Part shown: positions 15,442-23,456 of the stretch, in pieces
Layout of the letters: every line of letters starts with the position of its first letter
How positions within the stretch are numbered: position 1 is the first letter of the stretch
Source: Streptomyces sp. 1331.2
GTDB lineage: Bacteria; Actinomycetota; Actinomycetes; Streptomycetales; Streptomycetaceae
Length of the DNA: 64,000 nt
Direction of reading: 5' to 3'
Assembly: GCF_900199205.1 (NCBI RefSeq)
Contig: NZ_OBMJ01000001.1
Location: 5,511,001-5,575,000 of the forward strand
Made by a program: the position numbers and the translations under genes
Notes under the pieces: model-generated
Database searches by the model: none
What the model was told of the DNA's origin: nothing
Seen by the model: the letters and a program-made list of their open reading frames with translations, nothing else

Positions 15442-16488
15442 ATGCCCGTGCACCGCCGTTCCCAACTGCTCGCCCGTGCGCTGGTGCTGACGGCGGCCGC
15501 CACCACCGCGCTGGGTGTCGCGACCAGCGGCAGCGCCCAGGCCGCCCCCGGCACCCCGGACCCGGCCGACCGCAAGGACGTCAAGGCGCAGGTGGAGCAG
15601 CTCTACGACGAGGCCGAGCAGGCGTCGGAGAAGTACAACGCCGCGCAGGAGGCCCAGCGCAGGCTCCAGGGCGAGACCACGACCCTGCAGGGCGAGATCG
15701 CCGTCGCCCAGGACCAGCTCAACGAGCTGCGCGGCGACCTGGCGACCGTCGCCGGGGCCGAGTACCGCGGTGGCGGGATGAACCAGACCGCCCAGCTGAT
15801 GCTCTCGCCCGACCCGGAGGACTACCTCGCCCGCGCCCGTACCCTCGGCCAGGCCGCCGAGCGGCAGCAGGAGGCCCTGCACGAGCTGGTGACCCGCCAG
15901 CGCCGGCTCGACCAGCGCCGCACCGAGGCGGCCGGCAAGCTCGCCGAGCTGGACGAGACCCGCCGCTCGCTCGCCGACAGCAAGCAGCAGATCCAGCAGC
16001 GGCTGGCCGCGGCGCAGAAGCTGCTCAACGGCCTGGGCGCCGTCGAGCGGGCCAGGTTGACCGCCCAGGACGCCCGGGACGCCGAGCAGCGCGCCACCCG
16101 GGGCACCGACCGGCTGGACCTGGGCACCACCCCGCCCGCCTCCGAGCGCGGGGCCGCCGCGCTGGCCGCCGCGGTGCGGATGATCGGTGCGCCGTACGTC
16201 TACGGGGCCACTGGGCCCCGCGCGTTCGACTGTTCCGGTCTGATGTACTACAGCTGGCGGCAGGCCGGAGTGACCCTGCCGCGGACCTCGCAGGCCCAGG
16301 CGTCCGCCGGGCAGCGGGTCAACCTCTCCGACGCGCGACCGGGAGACCTGGTGATCTTCTACCGGGACATGCACCACGTCGGCATGTACGCCGGCGGCGG
16401 TGTCATCGTCCACGCCCCCTACCCGGGCGCCAGGGTCCGTTACGAGAGCGTCAACGCCATGCCGGTCGCGGGGGTGGTCCGGCTCTGA
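15442..16488 (+). CDS. Secreted NlpC/P60 peptidoglycan endopeptidase, paralogue 3
   Basis: 348 residues from ATG 15442; GGAG lies 12 bp upstream, a loose spacing. Signal peptide (LLARALVLTAAATTALGV, cut near AQAAPG), coiled coil about 50-205, and NlpC/P60 domain with catalytic Cys264 in FDCSGLMYYSW and His in MHHVGMYAGG. It is more diverged from the other two, with more Arg and fewer Gln/Lys. The paralogues probably act at different times or septal sites. Its stop overlaps the start region of the metalloprotease gene, so those two may be co-translated. Confidence 0.93.
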   Translation: MPVHRRSQLLARALVLTAAATTALGVATSGSAQAAPGTPDPADRKDVKAQVEQLYDEAEQASEKYNAAQEAQRRLQGETTTLQGEIAVAQDQLNELRGDLATVAGAEYRGGGMNQTAQLMLSPDPEDYLARARTLGQAAERQQEALHELVTRQRRLDQRRTEAAGKLAELDETRRSLADSKQQIQQRLAAAQKLLNGLGAVERARLTAQDARDAEQRATRGTDRLDLGTTPPASERGAAALAAAVRMIGAPYVYGATGPRAFDCSGLMYYSWRQAGVTLPRTSQAQASAGQRVNLSDARPGDLVIFYRDMHHVGMYAGGGVIVHAPYPGARVRYESVNAMPVAGVVRL

Positions 16489-17702
16489 GCGCGTCGCCGT
16501 CCGGCCCCGCCGGCCACGACCCCGCCCACATACCGCGCCGGGCGCTGTCCCGGCGCGGTGCGCTGCTGCTCGCGGCCGGCGGGCTGCTCCAGCTGTCGCT
16601 GCCGCCCGCGGCTCCGGCGGCGGCGCCCGCCCGGCAGGCGGCCGGCCTGCGGGGCGACCTGCGCGGCGCGGTCGCCTCGGTGCTGGCGGAGCGGGCGCGC
16701 TCGCTGCCGGCCCGGACCGGGCTGCCGGTCGCCGAGGCCTCGTACCGCAACCTGGTGCTCGCCGCGGCCGGGCCGCCGGACCGGCTGACCGCCGCCGCCG
16801 ACCTGGCGGTGCGGATCGCCGGGTACGACGACCACCCGGTGGTGTACCCGCGCCGGATCGAGCTGGTCCGGGCCGGGGACGGCTGGCGGGTCGAGCACGA
16901 GGAGGGCACGGGCGGGCCGCCCGCGCTCTGGGACCTCGGCGCCACGCGGTCGGCGCCGGGCGCGCACTGCCTGGTGCTCGGCCTGGCCGACGGCCCCGAC
17001 CCGGCCGGGCTGGCCGCGGTGGGGGACCGCGCGGTACCCGCCGTCACCGCGGTCTGGGGCGATGCCTGGCCCGGCCGACTGCTGTTCGAACTGTCCGCCA
17101 CCGAGGCGCAGTTCGCCCGGCTGCTGGAGGGCGACCCGGCGGCCTGGGCGGGCATGGCGGCGGTCACCGTGGCCGCCCCCGGCGCGCCCTCGCACACCCC
17201 GGAGGACCGGGTGCTGGTCAACCCTGAGGCGTACGGGCGGCTCAGCGACTTCGGTCGGCAGGTGGTCGTCACCCACGAGGCCACGCACGTCGCGACCAGG
17301 GCCGACACCCGGGCCTGGACCCCGCTGTGGCTCTCCGAGGGCGTCGCCGACTGGACCGCCTACCGGGACTCCGGCCGCACCCCGCGGCAGATCGCCCCCG
17401 AGCTGGCCCGGGACGTCACCGCCGGGCGGCTGCCCACCGAACTGCCCGCCGACCGGGACTTCGCCGCCGGCGCCACCGGCATCGCCCAGGCCTACGAACA
17501 GTCCTGGCTGGCCTGCGAGCTGATCGCCCGCCGCTACGGGCCGCAGCGGCTGGTCGGCTTCTACCGGGCCGTCGGCGCGGGCGACGGGCAGGGCGAGGAC
17601 CGGGACCGCCGTACGGACCGGCTGCTGCGCGCCGAACTGGGCGTCGGTTTGGCTGAGTTCACCCGGCTCTGGCTGGACGCGGTGGCGGCGCTGAAGGCCT
17701 GA
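16485..17702 (+). CDS. Tat-exported HEXXH metalloprotease-like protein; probable CTG start
   Basis: 405 residues if read from CTG 16485, which overlaps the preceding stop (CTGA). In this frame no ATG, GTG or TTG occurs between about 16340 and the mature domain, yet a twin-arginine signal peptide (RRALSRRGALLLAAGGLL, about residues 16-33, cut near APAAAPARQ) is clearly encoded. The mature part carries VVVTHEATHVAT with His264, Glu265, His268 and a third ligand Glu285 in LWLSEGVADW, the spacing of gluzincin-type zinc peptidases. Substrate unknown; location after three wall peptidases suggests an extracellular maturation or wall-protein role. A shorter start at a GTG near 16679 would lose export. 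Confidence 0.8.
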   Translation: MSASPSGPAGHDPAHIPRRALSRRGALLLAAGGLLQLSLPPAAPAAAPARQAAGLRGDLRGAVASVLAERARSLPARTGLPVAEASYRNLVLAAAGPPDRLTAAADLAVRIAGYDDHPVVYPRRIELVRAGDGWRVEHEEGTGGPPALWDLGATRSAPGAHCLVLGLADGPDPAGLAAVGDRAVPAVTAVWGDAWPGRLLFELSATEAQFARLLEGDPAAWAGMAAVTVAAPGAPSHTPEDRVLVNPEAYGRLSDFGRQVVVTHEATHVATRADTRAWTPLWLSEGVADWTAYRDSGRTPRQIAPELARDVTAGRLPTELPADRDFAAGATGIAQAYEQSWLACELIARRYGPQRLVGFYRAVGAGDGQGEDRDRRTDRLLRAELGVGLAEFTRLWLDAVAALKA

Positions 17703-17718
17703 GACGTCGAAGGGCCGG

Positions 17719-19092
17719 TCAGCGCCGCTGCTCGGCCGGGGCGCCCGGGTGGTCGATGCCGTCCAGCAGGTCCTGCTCGTACGCGATGCCCGGGCGCACC
17801 GGGTAGCCGGAGCCGGCCGGCAGCGCGGCGGGCTCGCGGTCCAGCACCACGGTCGGCGGCAGCGGCGCCTCGCCGCGGGTGGAGCGCCAGAGCCGGATGC
17901 AGGACAGCACGGTGGCGGCCACCAGCAGCAGGTTGCGCAGGGCCAGCACGGTGATCGCGCCGGGCTCGCTGGCCAGGACCTGGGTGAACATGGTCGGGAA
18001 CTCGACCAGCGTCAGCGGGCAGGCGACCAGGATCAGCAGGGCCACCGGCCGCTGGCTGGTGCCGCGCACGGTCAGGCAGACCGCCGCGACGCCGACCAGC
18101 CAGACCAGGTACTGCGGGCTGATCACCCGGCTGGTCACCACGAAGATCAGCAGCGCGCACAGCGCCGCGTCGTACATGGTGGCCGCGTTGCGGCGCTTGG
18201 AGGTGAAGCGCCACAGCAGCAGCCAGAGGAAGCCGAGCACGGTGCCGGCCATCATCACCTTGCTGATCACGGTGACCCACGGCCCGAGCATCTCGGGGGA
18301 GCCGTAGTTCATGGTGACCCGGCCGCCCCAGCCCCCGGCGATCCGGGCGAAGTGCAGCGGCAGCGCGCCGACCGACTCCACCTCGATGCCGCGGTCCTTC
18401 TGGAAGGCCAGGAAGTCGAAGGCGCCGTTCATCCCCGCCGCGAGCAGGAACCCGACCGAGACGGCGGTGGCCCCCGCCAGCGTCCAGGAACGGCGGGTAC
18501 GGCGTCCGGACGGGGTGCCGATCAGCCCGAGCAGTGGCCAGACCTTGACGATGCCGCCCAGACCCAGCAGCAGCCCGCCGACCGCCGGGCGCCGGATCAG
18601 CGCGAGCAGGCCGGCCAGGGCGACGGCGGTGACGATGATGTCGAAGCGGTTGTAGATCATCGGGCCGAGCAGCGGGACGGCCACCACCCACAGCCAGGCG
18701 CCGGTCAGGGCCCGGCCCCGGCGCAGCCCCGTGCGGACCAGCAGCGCGAGCGCGGCGGCGTCGGCGATCCCGCAGATCACCCAGAACGAGACCAGGTACG
18801 ACCAGGGCAGCAGCCCCGGCAGCAGGATCACCAGGGCGGCGCCCGGCGGGTACTGCCAGGTCACGTCGTCGAACGGGAAGGTACCGGTCTGCAGCACGCC
18901 GTACCAGGCGTGGTAGATCATCCACACGTCGGCCGTGACGTCGCCGCCGGGCGACTTCAGGACGCCGGTGATCAGCAGCACCAGCACGGTCCGGGTGGCC
19001 ACCCAGGTCGCGCCGAGCGCGGCGAGCGCCCCGAGCGGGCGGCCGAGGCGGCCGCGCGGAGAACCGGACTCGGTGGCCGGGGCCAATTCCAC
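17719..19092 (-). CDS. GT87-type (GT-C) membrane glycosyltransferase
   Basis: 457 residues from GTG 19092, with GAGGGAG 4 bp upstream; a longer start at 19194 is possible. Ten or more predicted helices. The first outer loop holds the GT-C acidic site in GGDVTADVWMIYHAWYGVLQ, followed by DVTWQYPPGAAL; later MIYNRFDIIV and SRVISPQYLVWLVG are typical of the alpha-mannosyltransferase GT87 family that uses polyprenyl-phosphate-mannose outside the membrane. The divergent PimB'-like gene next door makes a role in phosphatidylinositol mannoside or lipoglycan assembly likely. It converges on the metalloprotease gene with 16 bp between stops. Confidence 0.85.
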   Translation of the reverse strand: MELAPATESGSPRGRLGRPLGALAALGATWVATRTVLVLLITGVLKSPGGDVTADVWMIYHAWYGVLQTGTFPFDDVTWQYPPGAALVILLPGLLPWSYLVSFWVICGIADAAALALLVRTGLRRGRALTGAWLWVVAVPLLGPMIYNRFDIIVTAVALAGLLALIRRPAVGGLLLGLGGIVKVWPLLGLIGTPSGRRTRRSWTLAGATAVSVGFLLAAGMNGAFDFLAFQKDRGIEVESVGALPLHFARIAGGWGGRVTMNYGSPEMLGPWVTVISKVMMAGTVLGFLWLLLWRFTSKRRNAATMYDAALCALLIFVVTSRVISPQYLVWLVGVAAVCLTVRGTSQRPVALLILVACPLTLVEFPTMFTQVLASEPGAITVLALRNLLLVAATVLSCIRLWRSTRGEAPLPPTVVLDREPAALPAGSGYPVRPGIAYEQDLLDGIDHPGAPAEQRR

Positions 19093-19326
19093 TGCGCTCC
19101 CTCGTTCGTCGCGGACGTCCTCACCAGGCGTCGAACTGACGGACGCCCGGGCCGCGTCCCGGACGACGGCCCTGGGGCCGGTCTCCGGACCCACCTACTA
19201 GGACTGACCCGGCGGTCAAACGGTTGCCGTACGCGGTTCCGTTCCCGGCGGGTCATGGTGTTGACCTATCGTACGGATCACCCAGCGGTGCGCCGAGCAC
19301 CCCCCGACCGAGCGAGCCATGGCCAG

Positions 19327-20463
19327 ATGCACAGAACCTTGATCGTCACCAATGACTTCCCGCCCCGCCCGGGGGGCATCCAGGCCTTCGTGCACAACAT
19401 GGCCGTCCGTCAGCCCGCAGGAAGCGTCGTCGTGTACGCCTCGACCTGGCGGGACGGCAGCGAGGTGCGGCGCTTCGACGCCGAGCAGCCGTTCCCGGTG
19501 ATCCGGGACCGGACGAAGGTGATGGTTCCCACACCCCGGGTCACCCGGCGGGCCGCCGAGATCCTGCGCGCCGAGCAGTGCGACTCGGTCTGGTTCGGCG
19601 CCGCGGCCCCGCTCGGCCTGATGGCGCCCGCGCTGCGCAGGGCCGGCGCCGGGCGGCTGCTCGGCATGACCCACGGGCACGAGGCCGCCTGGGCCCAGCT
19701 GCCCGTCTCCCGCCAGCTGCTGCGCCGGATCGGCGCGGGCACCGACGTGCTGACCTACCTGGGCGAGTACACCCGCTCGCGGATCGCCGCCGCGGTCGGG
19801 CCGCAGGCCGCGGCCCGGATGGTGCAGCTGCCGCCGGGCGTGGACGAGACGACCTTCCACCCGGAGTCCGGGGGCGCCGAGGTCCGCCGCCGGCTCGGGC
19901 TGGCGGACCGGCCGGTGGTGGTCTGCGTCTCCCGGCTGGTACCGCGCAAGGGCCAGGACACCCTCATCGAGGCGATGCCGCAGATCCTCGCCGACGTGCC
20001 GGACGCGGTGCTGCTGATCGTCGGCGGCGGCCCGTACCGGGCGGACCTGGAGAAGCTGGCGGACGCCAAGGGCGTACGGGACTCCGTGCGGTTCACCGGC
20101 TCGGTGCCGTGGGAGGAGCTGCCCGCCCACTACGGGGCCGGGGACGTCTTCGCGATGCCCTGCCGCACCAGGCGCGGGGGGCTGGACGTCGAGGGCCTGG
20201 GCATCGTCTACCTGGAGGCCTCGGCGACCGGCCTGCCGGTGGTCGCGGGCGACTCCGGCGGCGCACCGGACGCGGTGCTGGAGGGCGAGACCGGGTACGT
20301 GGTGCCCGGCGGCTCGGCCGCGGCGGCCGCCGAGCGGATCGTCCGGCTGCTGCGCGACGAGGAGCTGCGCCGGCGCCTGGGCGAGGCCGGGCGGCGGTGG
20401 GTGGAGCGCTCCTGGCGCTGGGACCTGCTGGCCGGGCGGCTGACCTCGCTGCTGGCGGGCTGA
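19327..20463 (+). CDS. pimB: GT4 mannosyltransferase, PimB'-like (PIM2-forming)
   Basis: 378 residues from ATG 19327; no strong ribosome site is present. The GT-B fold shows IVTNDFPPRPGGIQAFVHNM at the N-terminus, LLGMTHGHEAAWAQLP, VVCVSRLVPRKGQDTLIEAM at the start of the GDP-sugar domain, and the nucleotide-sugar motif VEGLGIVYLEASATGLPVVA. These match the actinobacterial GDP-mannose-dependent alpha-(1-6)-phosphatidylinositol monomannoside mannosyltransferase PimB', which adds the second mannose to PIM1 on the cytosolic face. The divergent GT87 gene could act later on the outer face. Family fit is strong; substrate assignment is inferred. Confidence 0.88.
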   Translation: MHRTLIVTNDFPPRPGGIQAFVHNMAVRQPAGSVVVYASTWRDGSEVRRFDAEQPFPVIRDRTKVMVPTPRVTRRAAEILRAEQCDSVWFGAAAPLGLMAPALRRAGAGRLLGMTHGHEAAWAQLPVSRQLLRRIGAGTDVLTYLGEYTRSRIAAAVGPQAAARMVQLPPGVDETTFHPESGGAEVRRRLGLADRPVVVCVSRLVPRKGQDTLIEAMPQILADVPDAVLLIVGGGPYRADLEKLADAKGVRDSVRFTGSVPWEELPAHYGAGDVFAMPCRTRRGGLDVEGLGIVYLEASATGLPVVAGDSGGAPDAVLEGETGYVVPGGSAAAAAERIVRLLRDEELRRRLGEAGRRWVERSWRWDLLAGRLTSLLAG

Positions 20464-20470
20464 CGCGCGC

Positions 20471-20500
20471 GGGCCCCGCCTCCTCCGGGAGACGGGGCCC
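20471..20500. terminator. Bidirectional terminator between pimB and fadD
   Basis: An 8-bp perfect stem GGGCCCCG/CGGGGCCC (20471-20478 with 20493-20500) lies between two convergent genes and can serve both. Confidence 0.8.
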
Positions 20501-20525
20501 TTGCGGTTGCTTCCGTACGGGGCCG

Positions 20526-22319
20526 CTACTTCTGGTACAGCGCCTCGATGTCGGCGGCGAAGTCCTTCAGCACGACGTTGCGCTTCAGCTTGAGCGAGGG
20601 CGTCAGGTAGCCGTTGTCCTCGGAGAACTCGACGTCCAGGAGGCGGAACTTCTTGACCGCCTCGGCGTGCGAGACGGCCGCGTTGCCGTCGTCCACCGCG
20701 GACTGCAGGGCGGCCAGCAGCTCCGGGTCCTGGGCGAGGTCGGCGATGGTGGCGTCGGCGGACTTGCCGTTGAGCTCCTTCCACTTGGGGAAGAAGTCCG
20801 GGTCGATGGTGATCAGGCAGGCGACGAAGGGCTTGCGGTCGCCGACCACCATGACCTCGCCGACCAGGGCGTGGGCCCGGATCCGGTCCTCGATCACGGC
20901 CGGGGCGACGTTCTTGCCGCCGGCGGTGACGATGATCTCCTTCTTGCGGCCGGTGATGGTCAGGTAGCCCTCGGAGTCCAGCGAGCCGAGGTCACCGGTG
21001 GCGAACCAGCCGTCCTGCAGGGCGTCCGCGGTGGCCTGCGGGTTGTTCCAGTAGCCGGTGAAGATCTGCGGGCCCTTCAGCAGCACCTCGCCGTCCTCGG
21101 CGATCCGCACGGCCGAGCCGGGCAGCGGCTGGCCGACGGTGCCGATCTTCGGCTTGTCGTGCGGGTTGAAGGCGGTGGCCGCGCAGGTCTCCGTCAGGCC
21201 GTAGCCCTCCAGGACGGTGAAGCCGATGCCCCGGTAGAAGTGGCCCAGGCGCTCGCCGAGCGGGGCGCCGCCGGAGATCGCGTGGGTGGCCCGGCCGCCG
21301 AGGGCGGCGCGCAGCTTGCTGTAGACCAGCTTGTCGAAGACCGCGTGCTTGATCCGCAGGACCAGGCCCGCGCCGCCGGCGTCCAGGGCCCGGCTGTAGG
21401 CGATCGCCGTCTCGGCGGCCTTGTCGAAGATCTTGCCCTTGCCGTCGGCCTGGGCCTTGGCACGGGCGGTGTTGTAGACCTTCTCGAAGACTCTGGGCAC
21501 GCCCAGGATCAGCGTCGGCCGGAACGAGGCGAGCTCGGCCGTGACGTCCTTGACGTCCGAGACGTGGCCGAGCTTGATCGGGGCGATCGCGGCGGCGATC
21601 TCGGCGATCCGGCCGAGCACGTGCGCGAGCGGGAGGAACAGCAGGACGGAGCCCTCGCCGGTCCGGAACAGCGACTCCATCCGGGCCGTCACGTTGCCGA
21701 GCTCGGCGAGGAAGTTGCCGTGGGTCAGCTGGCAGCCCTTGGGGCGGCCGGTGGTGCCCGAGGTGTAGACGATGGTGGCGATCGAGTCGGCCGCCGCCGT
21801 CGAGCGGCGCTCGTCGACGGTCGCGTCGGGGACCTGCTGCCCCGCCTCGGCCAGCGCGGCCAGGGCGCCGGCCTCGATCTGCCAGGTGTGCTTCAGCTCC
21901 GGCAGCCGCTCGCGGACCTGCTCGACCACCTCGGCGTGCCTGCCGGTCTCGGTGAGCACGGCCACCGCGCCGGAGTCGCCGAGGATCCACTCGACCTGCT
22001 CGGGGGAGGAGGTCTCGTACACCGGCACGGTGATCGCGCCGGCCGACCAGATCGCGAAGTCCAGCAGCGTCCACTCGTAGCGGGTCCGGGACATGATGCC
22101 CACTCGGTCGCCGGGGCCGATGCCGGCCGCGACCAGGCCCTTGGCGGCGGCCCGCACCTCGACCAGGAACTGGGCGGCGGTCAACTCCTGCCACTGGCCG
22201 TCCACCTTGCGGCTGAGCACCACGACGTCCGGGTGCCGCTCGGCGTTCTGGTGCACGAGGTCGGAGAGGTTACCGCCGCTCGGTACCTGGTAGAGGGCCG
22301 GAAGGCTGAAGTCGAGCAA
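20526..22319 (-). CDS. Long-chain fatty acid-CoA ligase (FadD15-type)
   Basis: 597 residues from TTG 22319 with GAGGAG 5 bp upstream. An ANL superfamily adenylating enzyme: TIVYTSGTTGRPKGCQLTHG (P-loop), ILGVPRVFEKVYNTARAKAQ, VLEGYGLTETCAATAFNP (A5), WFATGDLGSLDSEGYLTITG with ATP-ribose-binding Asp, and a C-terminal lysine in NGYLTPSLKLKRN. Length and the FadD15-like middle section indicate the AMP-forming acyl-CoA synthetase class that activates long-chain fatty acids for lipid assembly or beta-oxidation. No operon partner; transcribed away from the repeat region. Confidence 0.92.
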   Translation of the reverse strand: MLDFSLPALYQVPSGGNLSDLVHQNAERHPDVVVLSRKVDGQWQELTAAQFLVEVRAAAKGLVAAGIGPGDRVGIMSRTRYEWTLLDFAIWSAGAITVPVYETSSPEQVEWILGDSGAVAVLTETGRHAEVVEQVRERLPELKHTWQIEAGALAALAEAGQQVPDATVDERRSTAAADSIATIVYTSGTTGRPKGCQLTHGNFLAELGNVTARMESLFRTGEGSVLLFLPLAHVLGRIAEIAAAIAPIKLGHVSDVKDVTAELASFRPTLILGVPRVFEKVYNTARAKAQADGKGKIFDKAAETAIAYSRALDAGGAGLVLRIKHAVFDKLVYSKLRAALGGRATHAISGGAPLGERLGHFYRGIGFTVLEGYGLTETCAATAFNPHDKPKIGTVGQPLPGSAVRIAEDGEVLLKGPQIFTGYWNNPQATADALQDGWFATGDLGSLDSEGYLTITGRKKEIIVTAGGKNVAPAVIEDRIRAHALVGEVMVVGDRKPFVACLITIDPDFFPKWKELNGKSADATIADLAQDPELLAALQSAVDDGNAAVSHAEAVKKFRLLDVEFSEDNGYLTPSLKLKRNVVLKDFAADIEALYQK

Positions 22320-22510
22320 GACTGCTCCTCGTTCGCGACGCTGCGGGACGGCAGGACGTTACTGCCCGGTAGGCGGCTTCGACCAGGGGGGTCGGCCCCG
22401 GTGTTCGAAGTGTCACACCCGGGCCGGGTCCGACCAGGCCGTGACCGGGTCGTTCGAATGGCACCCTACGGCAGTGCCGCGGTGACCCGTCGGTAGCCCG
22501 GTGGGTGGTA

Positions 22511-22858
22511 CTCGCCCGCTCGCCTCCGGGGCGCTCCGACCCGGCGCCGACGGTCGGCGCTCCCTCGCTTCGCTCCCTCGCTTCTCCCTTTCGGCACCGG
22601 CGCGCCCCTTCGGCTCGGGGCGGGGACTCGCCCGCTCGCCTCCGGGGCGCTCTGACCCGGTGCCGACGGTCGGCGCTCCCTCGCTTCGCTCCCTCGCTTC
22701 TCCCTTTCGGCACCGGCGCGCCCCTTCGGCTCGGGGCGGGGACTCGCCCGCTCGCCTCCGGGGCGCTCTGACCCGGTGCCGACGGTCGGCGCTCCCTCGC
22801 TTCGCTCCCTCGCTTCTCCCTTTCGGCACCGGCGCGCCCCTTCGGCTCGGGGCGGGGG
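22511..22858. repeat. Three tandem copies of a 116-bp repeat
   Basis: Units begin CTCGCCCGCTCGCCTCCGGG at 22511, 22627 and 22743, so the period is 116 bp with three complete copies. Copies 2 and 3 look identical and copy 1 differs at a few C/T positions. Each unit has an inverted pair GGTGCCGA...TCGGCACC flanking a CGCTCCCTCGCTTCGCTCCC tract. Because 116 is not a multiple of 3, open frames across it shift register at every unit, so it is not a coding repeat. It fills most of the fadD / START-like intergenic region. Confidence 0.95.
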
Positions 22859-22862
22859 CAGC

Positions 22863-22906
22863 AGCCCGCGCCCTGAGTGGGGAGAGCCCGCGCCTTAGGT
22901 GGGGAG
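22863..22906. repeat. Two tandem 22-bp repeats
   Basis: Two adjacent 22-bp units starting AGCCCGCGCC (22863-22884 and 22885-22906) with four mismatches. They lie just upstream of a TAGCCT (-10-like, 22919-22924) and could be paired binding sites for the regulator of the START-like gene. Confidence 0.6.
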
Positions 22907-22996
22907 GGGCGGGCGCGATAGCCTGCTCCGGGCGGACCGGGCCGAGCGCGCGGCGGCCGGACCGGCAGGCAGAGGGACGACGCGGAGGGCCATTCC

Positions 22997-23431
22997 ATGG
23001 CGGAGCACACCAGGTCGAGCATCACCATCGAGGCGACCCCGGCCACGGTCATGGCCGTGATCGCCGACTTCGCCGCCTACCCGGCCTGGACCGGCGAGGT
23101 CAAGGAGATCGAGGTCCTGGAGACCGGCGAGGACGGCCGCGCCACCCAGGTCCGGCTGCTGCTCGACGCCGGCGCGATCCGCGACGAGCACGTCCTCGCG
23201 TACACCTGGGACGGCGACCGCGAGGTCGGCTGGACCCTCGTCCGCAGTCAGATGCTCCGCTCCCTGGACGGCTCGTACACCCTCACCGCACTGTCCGGCG
23301 GCCGGACCGAGGTCACCTACCAGCTCGCCGTGGACGTCAAGATCCCGATGCTCGGCATGATCAAGCGCAAGGCCGAGAAGGTCATCATCGACCGCGCCCT
23401 GAGCGGGCTGAAGAAGCGCGTCGAGGACTGA
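22997..23431 (+). CDS. SRPBCC / START-like lipid-binding protein
   Basis: 144 residues from ATG 22997 with GGAGGG 7 bp upstream. A polyketide cyclase/dehydrase-type SRPBCC fold: the N-terminal SSITIEATPATVMAVIADFA strand-helix, YPAWTGEVKEIEVLE, the central sheet with DGSYTLTALSGGRTEVTYQL, and the long C-terminal helix KAEKVIIDRALSGLKKRVED. The fold encloses a hydrophobic ligand; the ligand is not known. First of three same-strand genes followed by an ArsA-like protein and a DUF5304-type protein, an arrangement conserved in Streptomyces near glkA, so a joint role at the membrane is plausible but unproved. Confidence 0.88.
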   Translation: MAEHTRSSITIEATPATVMAVIADFAAYPAWTGEVKEIEVLETGEDGRATQVRLLLDAGAIRDEHVLAYTWDGDREVGWTLVRSQMLRSLDGSYTLTALSGGRTEVTYQLAVDVKIPMLGMIKRKAEKVIIDRALSGLKKRVED

Positions 23432-23456
23432 CGCGGCGGAACGGGACCCGAACGGC

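Noticed and set aside
15276..16484. Upstream extension of the metalloprotease frame through NlpC/P60 paralogue 3
   Set aside because: The extension overlaps the whole paralogue in another frame with shadow composition; the Tat signal marks the true N-terminus near 16485.
22413..22829. A minus-strand frame giving RSEGAKRGS-like repeats over the 116-bp units
   Set aside because: The period is not a multiple of three, so the frame changes in each unit; no ribosome site or family match.
22511..22906. Possible CRISPR array
   Set aside because: Direct repeats are contiguous 116-bp and 22-bp units without unique spacers and no cas gene is present.
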